The notes beneath the pieces were generated by a model. The model worked only from the letters and a program-made list of their open reading frames with translations. It was not told where the DNA came from and made no database searches. Shown in pieces: positions 46,376-57,005 of a stretch of DNA of 64,000 nt; within the stretch, counting starts at the first letter, position 1, and each line of letters starts with the position of its first letter. Source of the stretch: Moniliella sp. 'wahieum' (Eukaryota > Basidiomycota > Moniliellomycetes > Moniliellales > Moniliellaceae). The position numbers and the translations under genes are program-made. The DNA lies in the NCBI GenBank assembly GCA_003971905.1, contig RSEE01000031.1, positions 496,001 to 560,000 on the forward strand, written 5' to 3'.

Positions 46376-47987
46376 GGCGGTGGCGGCGGCTGGCAAGGAA
46401 GAAGGGGTGGGGCGGCGGGAGGTTTGGTATGCAAGGAGGAACGCGTCCGGGTGGAACGGAGTGCTGGAGGGTTGTGCGTGTGGTCGATGGGCTAAGCGAC
46501 GGACCAATCAATATCCAATGCTGTCTAAGTAGGGCGGGTGGTTAGGATGTGACATGTGCATGTGACGTTTTGCTCCAAGCCACAGGGGGGGTTAGGTTAG
46601 GCCTTAGGCCTAGCTAGGCTGGCTAGGGCCCGATCCAAAAGGCACGATGTTGTGCCTGGCGTCGTTGAACCATACTAGCTTCATGAGCTTCAAGCGTCAA
46701 GCTTCCAGAGTCCCCGCTGGTCCCAGCTTCAAAGCGACAGTTGACGCGCGACCACCATGCGTCATTCTCATCGATCCTTGCCTCATCGATCGTCCTGTTG
46801 CTCCAGAGGGGTGGGGGATGGGCGTGGGGAGGTGACGCAGCGACGCGTGACGTACAAGCGGTCGCGGCGGCGGAAGAAAAGCAAGAGTCTGCGCATCTGA
46901 GATCCGAGAGCTGAAACGTGGGCCACTGGTGGATCCCAGTGGAGATCGCAGCCAGCTGCGCAAAGCAGCACACCAGGCAGCCCACCGCTCTTCTTCGGCC
47001 TTTGACCCACAGCCCCTCCCATCTCTCAGATCCCCGCCTCCTCGGTCTGACCCCATCGATATTCGATCTCTCAGATCTCATCTCTCTCCCCAGCAGCGGA
47101 ATGCAGGCCGCCGGCGGAATGGCACCATGACGTCATGATCACATCTGCGTTGCCACCCTGCTTGTCTCCTTGGTCTGTCTGTGTTGGTCGCATGACCGTA
47201 CCCAACATCGGCGGTCTTTCTATTGCGGGCTCTTCCCATCTCCGCCTCCGCCCTCCCCGGGTAGGTGGTAGGTGGTAGGTAGCAGCTCTCGTCCCAGGTA
47301 TTAGGTCCTAGCGCGCCCACAACGTTTCTCATCCAGCGCACCATCCCCCCTGGCTCTCACACTCTCATTCGCCTCATGTACCCCTACTGCTCCAGTCCGT
47401 GGGGCTCTGATATAATAACGAGGGGTTTAGAACAGCGTCAGCTTCTTTCTCTCTTCGTTGCAGTGTTTTGGTGGTGGTGTGCGACTTTCTTGATCATTTC
47501 TGGGGTGGTTCAAAAGTTGCACTGAGTTAACAGGAATAACTCCCTCTTTCCCCACCTGGATGTGATGGTCTCTGGAGGTTCTTTGACAGGAACGGGACGT
47601 TGCAAGCTACAACCAGGTGAGACCGCTTGGGGGGAGAGCATGCACATCTGTACTATACTATATCAAAGCAACATCGGCATGCGGAGAGGTGGTTGTAAAA
47701 GGGGCACCGGAGCGTGCAATTCCGCCGAGTGGCGTGGGCCGAGTTCCGCCGGGGAGGGGCTGGCGATGTAATTTGCGATTTCCGGTCGTTGCCCGTCTGT
47801 CGCGCCACCACTGCGCTCTGCTGGATTTGTGTTGGCGTCCGACTCCTGGTGGCGCTTCTTCCCGCACACTCTCTCGCGCCCCGACCACCGCCGCGGCCTG
47901 CTGTGCTTGCTCCTCCGCTGTCCTCTTCCTCTCCTTCCCTCCTTCCCTCCGTCTCTCCGTCCCTCCCCCCCCCTTCTCCTTCCCGCC
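46376..47987. other. Long upstream region between cryptochrome and HECT ligase (divergent)
   Basis: This 1.6 kb holds the promoters of two divergent genes. AGGCCTTAGGCCTAGCTAGG-like words occur near 46,595-46,630. GATATAATAACG near 47,408 could be a TATA element for the plus-strand gene, and AG/GTGAGA near 47,615 could start a leader intron. No conserved coding sequence was found, notably none resembling the missing N-terminal part of a Tom1/HUWE1 ligase. Confidence 0.55.
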
Positions 47988-49885
47988 ATGCCCCGCCACC
48001 CCCCCAACAGCACCCCCGGTGGAAACGGCGTCCCCTCCGAGCTGCTCTCCTCCACCTCCGGCCTCTTCCACACCATTGTTGGCAACGAGGACGACGGCCC
48101 CCGAGGGTCCCTGCTTGCCTTTGGTACCAGCTCCCCCATCCCCGGCTCCATACTGCCTCCACCCCTTCCACCAGGCGAGCTGGGGATGGGCATGGGGATG
48201 GGCATGGGCGGCATGGGTATGGGTATGGGTATGGGCATGGGTATGGGCTCCACCGATGCGCCCTCGCTCCTAGACGTTATTTTCTCTGGCATGCGCCCTG
48301 GTGGACCTCGACGCCAAGCAGCGCCTTCCAAGGAGGACGCTGAGGCGGCCCACCGCCAAGACGCCGCCAATGAAGCCGAGCTCGCTCAGATTTACGAGCA
48401 ATTTCACTTTGAACCGTTGTGGGCACGGTTGTCGGAGGCGCTGACGCGGCTGGAAGACGATCCTTCGGCAGCACAGGTGTTGCTCCCCTTGATTGAGAGC
48501 TTGATGGTTGTCTCCAAACACGTAGCGGTGGAAGGTGCATTTGAAGCACGTCGTCGGCAGCGTGTCAGCCCTCCGCTCGATGCACCCGCTTCGGAGGTCG
48601 AGCCCCGCACCCCGACCGAGGTGATGGCTGAAAACTTTTTCCGTTTCACCGAGAAGCATCGCAAGATCCTCAACACCATGGTCCGGCAGAACCCTTCCTT
48701 GATGAGCGGCAGTTTCTCTCTGATGGTCCAGAACCCGCAAGCGCTTGACTTTGACAATAAGCGCAATTACTTTACCCAGCAATTGCACAAAGGTCGCCGA
48801 GAGCACTACACCACCCTCAATCTAACTGTACGCAGGAGCGATGTATTTTACGACTCGTATCGTTTCCTTCGCCACTCGGGCCCCGAAATCAAGCATGGCA
48901 AACTCAACGTACGATTCTCGGGGGAGGAAGGTGTCGATGCGGGCGGTGTAACGCGCGAGTGGTTCAGCGTCTTGGCTCGAGCCATGTTCAACCCGGACAA
49001 CGCGTTGTTTGCCCCCTGTGCAGCCGACCGCAACACGTTCCAACCGAATCGGATGAGTTGGGTCAACGAGGAGCATCTTTCCTTTTTTACTTTTGTGGGG
49101 CGCATCATTGGCAAAGCCATCTACGACAACCGATTGTTGGATGCCTACTTTAGCCGGTCCTTCTACAAGCACATCCTGGGGAAAAAGGTCGACTACCGCG
49201 ACATAGAAGCGATCGATCCCGAATACTTCAAGTCGCTAGAGTGGATGCTTAACAACGACATCAACGGCGTCTTGGACCTGACCTTTTCCGTCGATTCCGA
49301 GGACTTTGGTGTGCAAAGGACAATCGAATTGAAACCGAAGGGCCTTACTATCCCCGTGACTGAGGAGAATAAGGTGGAATACGTCCGCCTTGTCACTGAG
49401 CAACGGTTGACCAAGGAAATCCAGATGCAAATCAACGCTTTCCTCAAGGGCTTCCACGACATTATCCCCCCGAGCTGATTCGTATCTTTACCGAGCAAGA
49501 GCTCGAGCTGCTCATCTCGGGCTTGCCCGATATTGAGGTTGACAGCTGGAAGAACAATACCGAACTGCACGGATACAGCTCGGCCGACCCGGTGATCCAA
49601 TGGTTCTGGCGTGCGGTCCGCAGCTTTGACCAGACCGAAAAGGCCAAACTGCTGCAGTTCATCACGGGTACGTCCAAGGTCCCGCTCGAGGGGTTTGGTC
49701 ACCTGCAAGGTGTGCAAGGCACCCAGCGGTTCAATATCCACAAGGCTTATGGGGACAATCGACTGCCCGCCAGTCACACCTGTTTCAACCAACTCGACCT
49801 GCCTCAGTACGACTCGTATGACAAGCTGCGCCAATCACTCTTGACAGCCATGCACGAGGGAGGTGAAGGGTTTGGGTTTGCCTAA
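47988..49885 (+). CDS. HECT E3 ubiquitin ligase, Tom1/HUWE1 C-terminal-like
   Basis: HECT ligases accept ubiquitin on a cysteine and pass it to substrates. ATG 47988 is followed by an unstructured start and a Gly-Met repeat (48,183-48,250). [19 protein letters not shown] and [17 protein letters not shown] match the region just before the HECT domain in Tom1/HUWE1. The HECT domain reads [20 protein letters not shown], then NPDNALF, then [20 protein letters not shown]. At 49466-49471 a six-C run closes the frame; adding one C gives [20 protein letters not shown]. The catalytic Cys is TGT 49781-49783 in [11 protein letters not shown], and the end is GEGFGFA. The product is about 630 aa, whereas Tom1 homologues exceed 3,000. 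Confidence 0.9.
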
Positions 49886-50441
49886 GTCCTGTTTTCCTAC
49901 CTTGGTCGATCATGTTTGTTTCCCTTCCCACCGTTTTCCTCATCAGCTGGGTCCAAACGAACGTTGTTGCTTTGATGTGGAGGATCGGAGTCCGTGGCAA
50001 GACGGGTAGAGCGAGAGACTAGACGAGAGGGAGGACAAAGAGGGTGCGAACAAAGCTGGTGGGAGAGAGGAGGGATTGATTGAGCAGAGGGAAACGAGAG
50101 GGTTGGGAACAGGTCCCACAAGGAGGAATACATCTGTGGGGAAAGAGTGAACGTGAAGACGAAGAGGCACCAACCAAACCACGCGGAAGAGGACCGTTGT
50201 GTAAAGAAGGAAGGGGAAATGCGGACACGGGGCAAAGGAAGTTGGTGGGGGGGCGGGGGGGGGGAGATACTGTTGATGCGGGGAACCCGGGGTGCAAAGC
50301 GAACAAAGTGCAAAAGATAGCACAAGGAAGTGAAAAAAGAGGCACAAACCCTTCGCAAAAAAATGAAGAAACAAACTAGAGGCCACAAAGCTATGGGGCC
50401 TTGCTCCATCAGAGCGGCCCTCAAGACCAGGCCTTGGAAGA
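49886..50441. other. Convergent 3' region
   Basis: This lies between the HECT ligase (+) and chitin synthase (-). It contains G runs near 50,248-50,264 and no supported gene. An open frame of 175 codons on the minus strand is a low-complexity translation of probable 3' UTR. Confidence 0.55.
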
Positions 50442-53400
50442 TTAGGTGCCACGCGAGCGGTTGCGAACGTGTTGCGTGGGAGCCTTCTCGATGCTAGAAG
50501 CATGCGGGTAGGCGGGTGAAGCGGGAGGAAGCACGTTGGGCGAACGTGAAGGAAGGGGCGCGTAAGAGACATGCTTGCTCGTCGTGCTCATGTCAGGACC
50601 CTGGGAAGGGTAGGAGGCCAAAGGAGGATAGGGACTAAACGAATGTTCCTTTTGCCACGGCTCAGCCGGCATAGGCGGGGCAGAGGGACGGGTCTCCTCA
50701 TCGTCAGACCACTGACCATTGTCCAAAATGGCAGCCATGTCATGCGTGCCAATCATTTCGGTGCTAGCCCCCATGGCAGGATTTCCCAAGGGAGCAAGTA
50801 GCGGCGGAGGAGGCTGGGTCTCGTCGTACCCGCCAATGTCGGCGCCCCAACGGTCATCTTCGGCCTCGGAGCCATCGGACGTAGAGCTTTGACTGAGGCG
50901 AGTAGCTGGACGGAGGAAGCCATTGGCGTCCGCCACACGGGGAGCAGGGGCCAGCGACCCAGGAGCACCATTGGATACAAACGCTTGGCCAAACTGGGCC
51001 TCGAATTCAGCCCGCCGCTTAGCCTCGCGCTTGAGCTTGCGAAGACGACTGCGCTCCCACTCTTCCCATCGGCGCTTGGGGATTTTGGCCACGCTGGCCG
51101 CGGCCGCTTCATCCCCGTGGCCAGCACCCTTGGCCTCACCCTCGACCTTACGCGTCTCGCCCCAAGAGAAGTCGTCAAAGTGCCAGAAAGAGTAGACAGG
51201 CAGAATGAAGTTCCACACTGGCAACGCGATGAGGTAGACAAACATGTACAGAACGTACGTGACCTTGCGCGTGGCCAGTACGATGAGCACCGGGTAGACC
51301 CAAAACCACAGCCAAGAGCATGAGCGGGATGGCGTCACTGAAGTCCTTGGGCGGGTTGATGCAGGCTCGAATGATGAGTGTGTAGGTCAAAGCGATGGCG
51401 ACGGGCAGCGAGGCGGTACCGAACAGGTCCATAAACACAGAGAATTGCATGCTAAGGCAGAAGGTACCACAGAGATCACGGACCAAAACGAGTTCCATCA
51501 GGTTGTGCACCGTCGAGTTGATCCACCGACGGCGTTGGGATAGAAGCATTTTGAATGTGTCTGGCACTTCAGTCTTGCAACGGGCGCGGGGGCAGAAGAC
51601 CATTTTGCGTTGAGGAAAGTTACGCAGCATGAGCGTCGTCAGGAAACGGTCCTCGCCCAGAAGCAAGAGGTTCTTCTGATGAAGCGTATGAGCTGATCCT
51701 TGACTGTATTCACGGGTAATCTCGGGTGCCACAATGACGGGGACCCAGTCGTCGCCCATGTCTTTGCGGGCCTTGATGCGGTAGATAGAGAAACACCCTG
51801 GGAGACAGGTCACACCACCAAAGACCGATTCAAATGCCTTTTGGTTGTGGTGGGAGATAAAGTACTCAAACACTTGAATCATCGTCACCCAGGATTGATT
51901 CTTGTTGGTGATTCGCGTTTCCCCACAGGCACCCATAATCATGGGATCATGAGACATGCAGTCGGCCAAAATACGCATCGCGGACGGGTAAACCTTCGTG
52001 TCCGCATCCACCATAAGACAGAGCTCGAAAAAGTCAGGAGTGACACCGAGGAGGGTGTGGACCTTGCGGAAAAGGTCAAAATCGAGAGGAGACATGGGGT
52101 CATTGAACGTGCACCGCTGCAGGAAGTTCATGAGAATCATCTGCGAATCGCGCTTGCCACGGTTCCCTGGCTTGGCATCGTGCGCCTCTTCGGGCGTACC
52201 GCATTTGACCACAACCACCATAGGCGTACGGTGGCCTGGGCACTTGGTATAGTGCCCAGCGTACACCATGGCCATATTGTGCGCCTTAGCACCTCCTGCA
52301 ACTGAAGGGAAGCTCATCGGTGTCGGGGTGCCAAAGCGCGGGTCCGCATCAAGGAGTCCCACGCACGTATCAGGCGTGCTCTGTGCCTCGCCATGGCCTG
52401 TGACCATGCCGTCGGCAACGACAAAGAGGAGCTTGCGGTTGTCGGGGTAGTCCGAATTGGAGAGCGAAGCGAGCGTGTTGTTGATGCCTTCCTCTCCCTC
52501 TGAATACACGTGATGAGGGTGACAATGTAGGGCGAATCGCCGATCCCAGCAAGAGACATGTCAGTGGCAGGGGGGAGGCCGCCGTGGGAGGCAGTAGCCC
52601 AAGGCGCCGTACCAGGGTTGTTGACGTTCGACATAGCCCCGTCGGGCATCTGAGTGAGGGGGATGGCGCGCCCTGATCATAGCGGGGCTTGTCGGTCATT
52701 CGTCCTGCCACGAACCAGGCAAAGTAGAGTGCCATGAAAAAGCGAACGAAAATAAGGAGTAGAATGATGACCAACGATGAGTAGAGCACGAGTTGGGTGA
52801 AGAAGCAACCGGGCGTGATCTTGTCGATCTTGCCCGCATTGTACTTCTCCCGCAGACAGTTGAAGGTGTTCCTCCACTTGGGCTGGGTGTAAAGCAACGC
52901 GGTGGCATCCTTTCCACTTCCCGCAGGATCAGTGACCACGGCACGAATGATCGTGTCCACGGGGTCATTAGGAACAGGGTCTGGGTAGGCCGACATGTAG
53001 GGATCCATGTCCAACACAGTACCATCAATAACCTGTGCACGCCAAGTGAAGTTAGCACACAGTGTGAAGAAAAAACATAAGAGGGGGAAAGAAGACACAT
53101 ACAATGTAGTTGGTCGTGTTGGCCACGGTGATGGCAGGCCAACTCCAACCGACTTGGCGAGTCGAATTCTCAAACTTCTTGGAAGCCAGGTTGTCCGCCG
53201 TCAAGGGACCTGAAACGCAGCCGGGTTTCTGGCCCGTTGCCTTGATATTAACGTTGCACGTGTCGAGTTTGGCGGCGGCATAGGCGAGGCCAGTGCAAGA
53301 AGGGGCGTCGCGGCGGAAGAGGAAGCTAATGTCGGTACCCGGAGCATTCTGTGACACATTGTACAGGTTGAAGCCAACCTGTGTACTGTCAGGGACTTGG

Positions 53401-53908
53401 GCGTTGCCGATTTTGAACATCCAGCCATCGATGCCGAGCATGCCACTGTACTCGCGGTCGTTGAGGCTGTAGAACTTGTTGGATGTGTTTTGAGCCGAAG
53501 CGGGACAGAAGGCAGCGGTGAGGGCGATGGTGATGAAGATGACAAAGCCACCCATCAGAAGCGAGATGGAGCAGAGGGCGACCTTTTCGCGCCACGCTTG
53601 GCGGGAGGGCTTGTCCTTGATTCCACACGAACCCAGAATGGCCCCAGGAGCCCAAAATGTGACAATATGGGCGTAGACGGACCACCAGTTAATGCCACTT
53701 TTGGCGGCAGGCTGGTCGGGGGGGTTGATCATGGGTGCCTGGGGTGGCTGCGCTCAGGACGGGTGAGGGTCTTGGCGCGGCGCATCGTGGTGGGCGCACG
53801 GAGCGGTGGAGCAGCAATGGAAGCATCGATGGGGATGGACGTGTCCGGCTGCGGTTGCCCGCGCATGCGGATGAACGTCTTGGACGACAGGTCCGTCCGA
53901 CGAGCCAT
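50442..53908 (-). CDS. Class IV chitin synthase (Chs3-like)
   Basis: This plasma-membrane enzyme polymerises UDP-GlcNAc into chitin. ATG 53908 begins [19 protein letters not shown] frame change near 53,745 leads to [20 protein letters not shown] and two N-terminal membrane segments ([20 protein letters not shown]). An intron runs 53033-53102 (70 bp). [20 protein letters not shown] is a typical class IV segment. The catalytic part has [43 protein letters not shown] (EDR codons 51646-51654) and QRRRW (51523-51537). Three C-terminal membrane spans are followed by a long cytosolic tail ([20 protein letters not shown], then Pro/Ser-rich) ending at 50442. Few frame changes occur. Length of about 1,130 aa fits the class. 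Confidence 0.93.
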
Positions 53909-54817
53909 GGTGGGCGAGGCGGACGCGAAACGAGAGTGGCCTAGGTGGGCAGGCGGGTGGGCGGGGAGGGAAGGGGCGGCTGCAGGCACTGCACACGGCA
54001 GGAGAGAGTGGGGGGGGGGGGGGGCGGAGAGAAGGTAGTGGTGGTGGTGGTGGTGGTGGTGGTGGGTCGGGGCCACCCAGCCGCGCCACGCAGTGCGCCG
54101 GTGGGATCTGAGACGAAGCCAATCGCCGAAACTCGCATTTGCTGTGAAATTGCACGGGGGCTGCAGGGCCGCCGGCACGGCACCACTGCCGTGCACCACA
54201 GCAATCGGGGCGCATGGGCCCAGTCTCTGGCCAGGGGCTGCCTGGGTGACGGGCGTGGCGCAGACTGTGGGGCAGTACGCAGCACTTGGCCGCCTGGGCG
54301 CGCCCGCAGCCAGCCGCGCGCCATTGTCGGCAGCGCACTGCGCCCCTTGCTCCCTCCACGTGGGGCACGTCCGCGTCTCACATTGCCGTGACGCTGGCCG
54401 CACAGGCGCAGCCTCTGCCGCCCAGGCTCGGCGCCTCTCTGGCAGCGAATGCTTGGCGTCGCCCCGAGGGAAGTGTGCCGCCCCACTGGCCACGGCGCCA
54501 CTGTCGGCGGGCGCGGTGCACGTTGCCTACATCGGCACAGCCTGCTGCGCACTGCATCTGCCGTGGGAGGCTCGGCGCGGATCGCACTGGCGCAGTGCGT
54601 GCATGTGCCACCGAGGGCCTGCAGCTTGCACGGGGCAGCCAAGCCACTGTTGGGCAAGCGGCTGCCTGCGCGCTTTACAATGGGTTAATGGCAGTGCTCA
54701 GCCCGAGCGCAGAGGCCACTAGCTAGCCCTCCAGCGCCCCAGCTCTGAACAACACCCCTTCGCACTCGCCCGAGAAGAGCTAACCGCTTGATCCATGCCC
54801 CTTTCCTCTGGTACCTC
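53909..54817. other. GC-rich upstream region of the chitin synthase
   Basis: This contains a G homopolymer at 54010-54024 and a GTG repeat at 54038-54064, then about 600 bp of dense CGCAG/GCACTG words. CGCACTGGCGCAG near 54,585 repeats one in the RhoGEF/HMG spacer. Open frames on both strands are products of this composition. No gene is supported. Confidence 0.55.
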
Positions 54818-54860
54818 ATTTCGTCTTCATTTCGTCTTCATTTATCTTCATTTCGTCTTC
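54818..54860. repeat. Four copies of an 11-bp repeat, ATTTCGTCTTC
   Basis: Copies 1, 2 and 4 are perfect (54818, 54829, 54850); copy 3 is ten bases and degenerate. The stop codon of the adjoining minus-strand gene lies inside the array. Confidence 0.85.
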
Positions 54861-55202
54861 AGTCTCTGTACGGATCCCGCGGCTATCCCACAGGCGTCGA
54901 GCTGTTCCTTGACATGACCGGTCCGATATACCCTGTCTTTGTCTGCGCCAACCTTCTGGCCAATCCTCTCCACAGGACCACAGAATACAGGCACGCTAGT
55001 CTTGCTCGTTCGGGCGCATACGCAACCTTTTTGCCACGCCAGTCGATGCCCCACAATTGAGAGGCCCCCCGCTTCGTCTCGAGCTCCGTGCGGATCTGCC
55101 AGCGGTGTTCAGACTCGACCAACTATGAGTGGCCTCTGTCCTCTCTCTAAGGGAAAGCACCCCTAAAATTGTGGGTTGGACTCCAGTCCGGGGCCAGTCC
55201 AT
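54848..55202 (-). CDS. Unrecognised small protein of about 118 aa
   Basis: Three adjoining frames read like one protein. From ATG 55202 comes MDWPRTGVQPTILGVLSLRE, then RTEATHS. A frame change near 55,121 gives LVESEHRWQIRTELETKRG, ASQLWGIDWRGKKVAYAPE. Another near 55,008 gives SKTSVPVFCGPVERIGQKV, then GADKDRVYRTGHVKEQLDAC and RLKTK-stop at 54848. The residue mix (charged helices, buried hydrophobics, no low complexity) differs clearly from random frames nearby. I do not recognise the family. It lies just downstream of tRNA-Phe on the same strand. An alternative is a 3' exon of a longer gene whose start I missed. Confidence 0.45.
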
Positions 55203-55282
55203 GAAAACATTCAAAGATAGCATAGAGAGGATGTTGGTGCTAGGCACCCGAATACACAGTATAGCGTGCCATGTCAACAAAC

Positions 55283-55287
55283 AAAAA
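55283..55287 (-). terminator. RNA polymerase III terminator of tRNA-Phe
   Basis: TTTTT on the minus strand begins immediately after the discriminator base of the tRNA. Confidence 0.75.
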
Positions 55288-55388
55288 TGTCGTGTCCCGG
55301 GATCGAACCGGGGACCTTGAGGAATCCAGGCGGATTTGCTATTGAAGACAACTTCAATCTCACGCTCTCCCATCTGAGCTAACCCGAC
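55288..55388 (-). tRNA. tRNA-Phe (GAA) with a 28-nt intron
   Basis: The minus strand gives acceptor GTCGGGT, D arm GCTC-AGATGGGA-GAGC, an anticodon loop with GAA (codons on plus 55353-55355), variable loop AGGTC, T arm CCCGG-TTCGATC-CCGGG, and acceptor ACACGAC plus A73. An intron at the canonical site after base 37 spans 55324-55351. It contains CTTCAAT, complementary to ATTGAAG of the anticodon arm, as expected for the splicing endonuclease. Two pairs do not match (G5-A68 and A31-C39). The TTCGATC and GCTCAG parts are the internal B and A promoter boxes. Confidence 0.9.
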
Positions 55389-55957
55389 GTAGTGGCGCAC
55401 CTTTTTTGTCTTAGCCACAGGTCTGCAATTCATTCTGCTAGTGGACATTCTGGATTCACCCTATACCTTCCGCTTGTCGCCCACGCTCGCACAACCCCCT
55501 TGCCATGCCGTCCAGTGGCACCCCTACCACGAAAGAAACGCAAGCACCAAAGTCCCATGAGTGGACTGTTCCGACCTCACTCCCCGGAACCGGGGAGGGG
55601 CAGCCTGTCCGGACCGTCATCCAAGGGGAGGGGGGGGGGCAAGTGTTTTTGCATGGGACCCGTGGGTCGGCGGGGGCGGGGGGTCATGATAACTGACTCC
55701 AAGGTAGCTGGGTATGAGGACCGTACGTATATAGGGGGTTATACCTATAGTGGACCATCCGATCGGCCATAGACGTGGCATGCATAAGAATTCGCATGGC
55801 TGATATGAGGCACTTTCTTTGGACGGAGAGGCGTACTAACCATGTTCCGGGACAGGTGTGGTTGTGGCTGGATTCAAGCTTCAATGTTCGTGTCAACGTT
55901 CAACGAATACCAACATCATCACTCTAGAACACGGTACCAAGAGAGCCATCAACTAGG
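55389..55957. other. Intergenic, with one 63-codon open frame
   Basis: ATG 55505 to 55696 (+) encodes a 63-residue Gly/Thr-rich peptide with no recognised family. It might be real, but nothing beyond the open frame supports it. Nothing else is seen. Confidence 0.4.
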
Positions 55958-56544
55958 TCAATCAAAGGTCATCAGGCCGTCGGTCAGGACTACCCATGTC
56001 GCATCCGTTCGACACCAATAACTATTAAGAGCTCCCCCTGTGGTATAAGATGAACCATACACGGCCGAGTGAAGGAGACATGAATTGAAGGTCAGCCATG
56101 ATAGCAGGGAAGGTACATACCATGCGCAGTAGGGAACTGGCGGATACAGTCGATGGCGAGGTTGGCCTCGACCGGACGGCGCCAACCAATCGCGCCAACA
56201 GAGTACAGCCCTGAGAAAGACAGAAGAAAGATGGTCAGCGCTTTGTCCATCGCGCAGCTGTAGAAAGATCAGACAAGGCTGAAACTTGAATGGAACTTGA
56301 CTTTTCCCCATGATGGGTAAGACTAACGAGACTCCGGTCAAAGTTGGGATCATCACCATAGGCCCACATCCCCGACGCGGCACGACGAGGATAGATGGGG
56401 GGGAGGGTGTGGAGACAAATAGCTTACCCTTGGTATAGAACGACGATGGGTCAGTGGGCTTCCGCAAGAGCGAGGGCGAGTGGCTGGTTGGAAGTGCAAC
56501 GCGGAGTGCTCGGCTGGAGGTGGTGGGACAAGGGCTGCCCGCAT
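55958..56544 (-). CDS. Candidate multi-exon small gene, unrecognised
   Basis: ATG 56544 opens a short frame. In a neighbouring frame LRKPTDPSSFYTK ends at AAG/GTAAGC (near 56,425), a consensus donor. Downstream, TTTCTCAG (near 56,214) precedes LYSVGAIGWRRPVEANLAID, then CIRQFPTAHG, ending at a GTATGT donor near 56,120. CCACAG near 56,042 precedes a last open frame to the stop at 55958. The pieces look protein-like and the splice signals are good, but phases do not all agree and I know no homologue. A continuous open frame over 55958-56467 is an alternative reading but lacks an ATG. Confidence 0.25.
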
Positions 56545-57005
56545 CTCACAACGTCTGGGGAAGAAAAAGAGAAAAAATGAGCATGTGGAGGCCAGGTGGG
56601 ATTACGTCAGCGGGGTTTATACGCTTATGGGAAGGAGAGGAGTGAAACGTTTCAACGGGGCATGGCCTGTTTCGGCAGTGAAATTTGAAATTGGTGGCAG
56701 GGGCGAGTGGCGCGTGGCGGAGAGCAACTGGTTACTGACAGTGCTGCGCAGCACTGCGTCGGTGTGCCACGGCCAGTGAGATCAGTGAGAGGCAACAGAG
56801 ATCGTTGAGCGCCGGCGTAGATAAATAACGTTCTTAGTTAAACGTTGCCGCTCCATAATCAGCACGATTTTTGCACACATGCCCATCAGGTCGCCAGCAA
56901 TCTTGTTGCTCCTGGTGGCTTCCCCACGCCCCCCTCTCCCTCCCCATCCGCGGTGTCCCCATAGCCTAGTCGGCCCCCAGCGCGCTGGTCGGTCTTCTGG
57001 CACCA
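56545..57005. other. Intergenic, sorting nexin promoter
   Basis: This spacer lies upstream of the plus-strand sorting nexin. It contains the 18-bp palindrome listed separately and an AT-rich part near 56,815-56,875. Confidence 0.5.
56739..56756. promoter_or_regulatory. 18-bp perfect palindrome CAGTGCTGCGCAGCACTG
   Basis: This perfect inverted repeat lies about 250 bp upstream of the sorting nexin ATG. Its half-site GCACTG/CAGTGC also recurs in the GC-rich spacers at 13.9 and 54.1-54.6 kb. A dimeric regulator site is plausible but unproven. Confidence 0.4.

Noticed and set aside
49897-50424. 175-codon minus-strand open frame between HECT and chitin synthase
   Set aside because: It lacks an ATG start and is a low-complexity Pro/Ser/Phe translation of probable 3' UTR.
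53729-54657. Long frames upstream of the chitin synthase
   Set aside because: Only the part from ATG 53908 continues the chitin synthase; the rest is composition-driven and overlaps itself in several frames.
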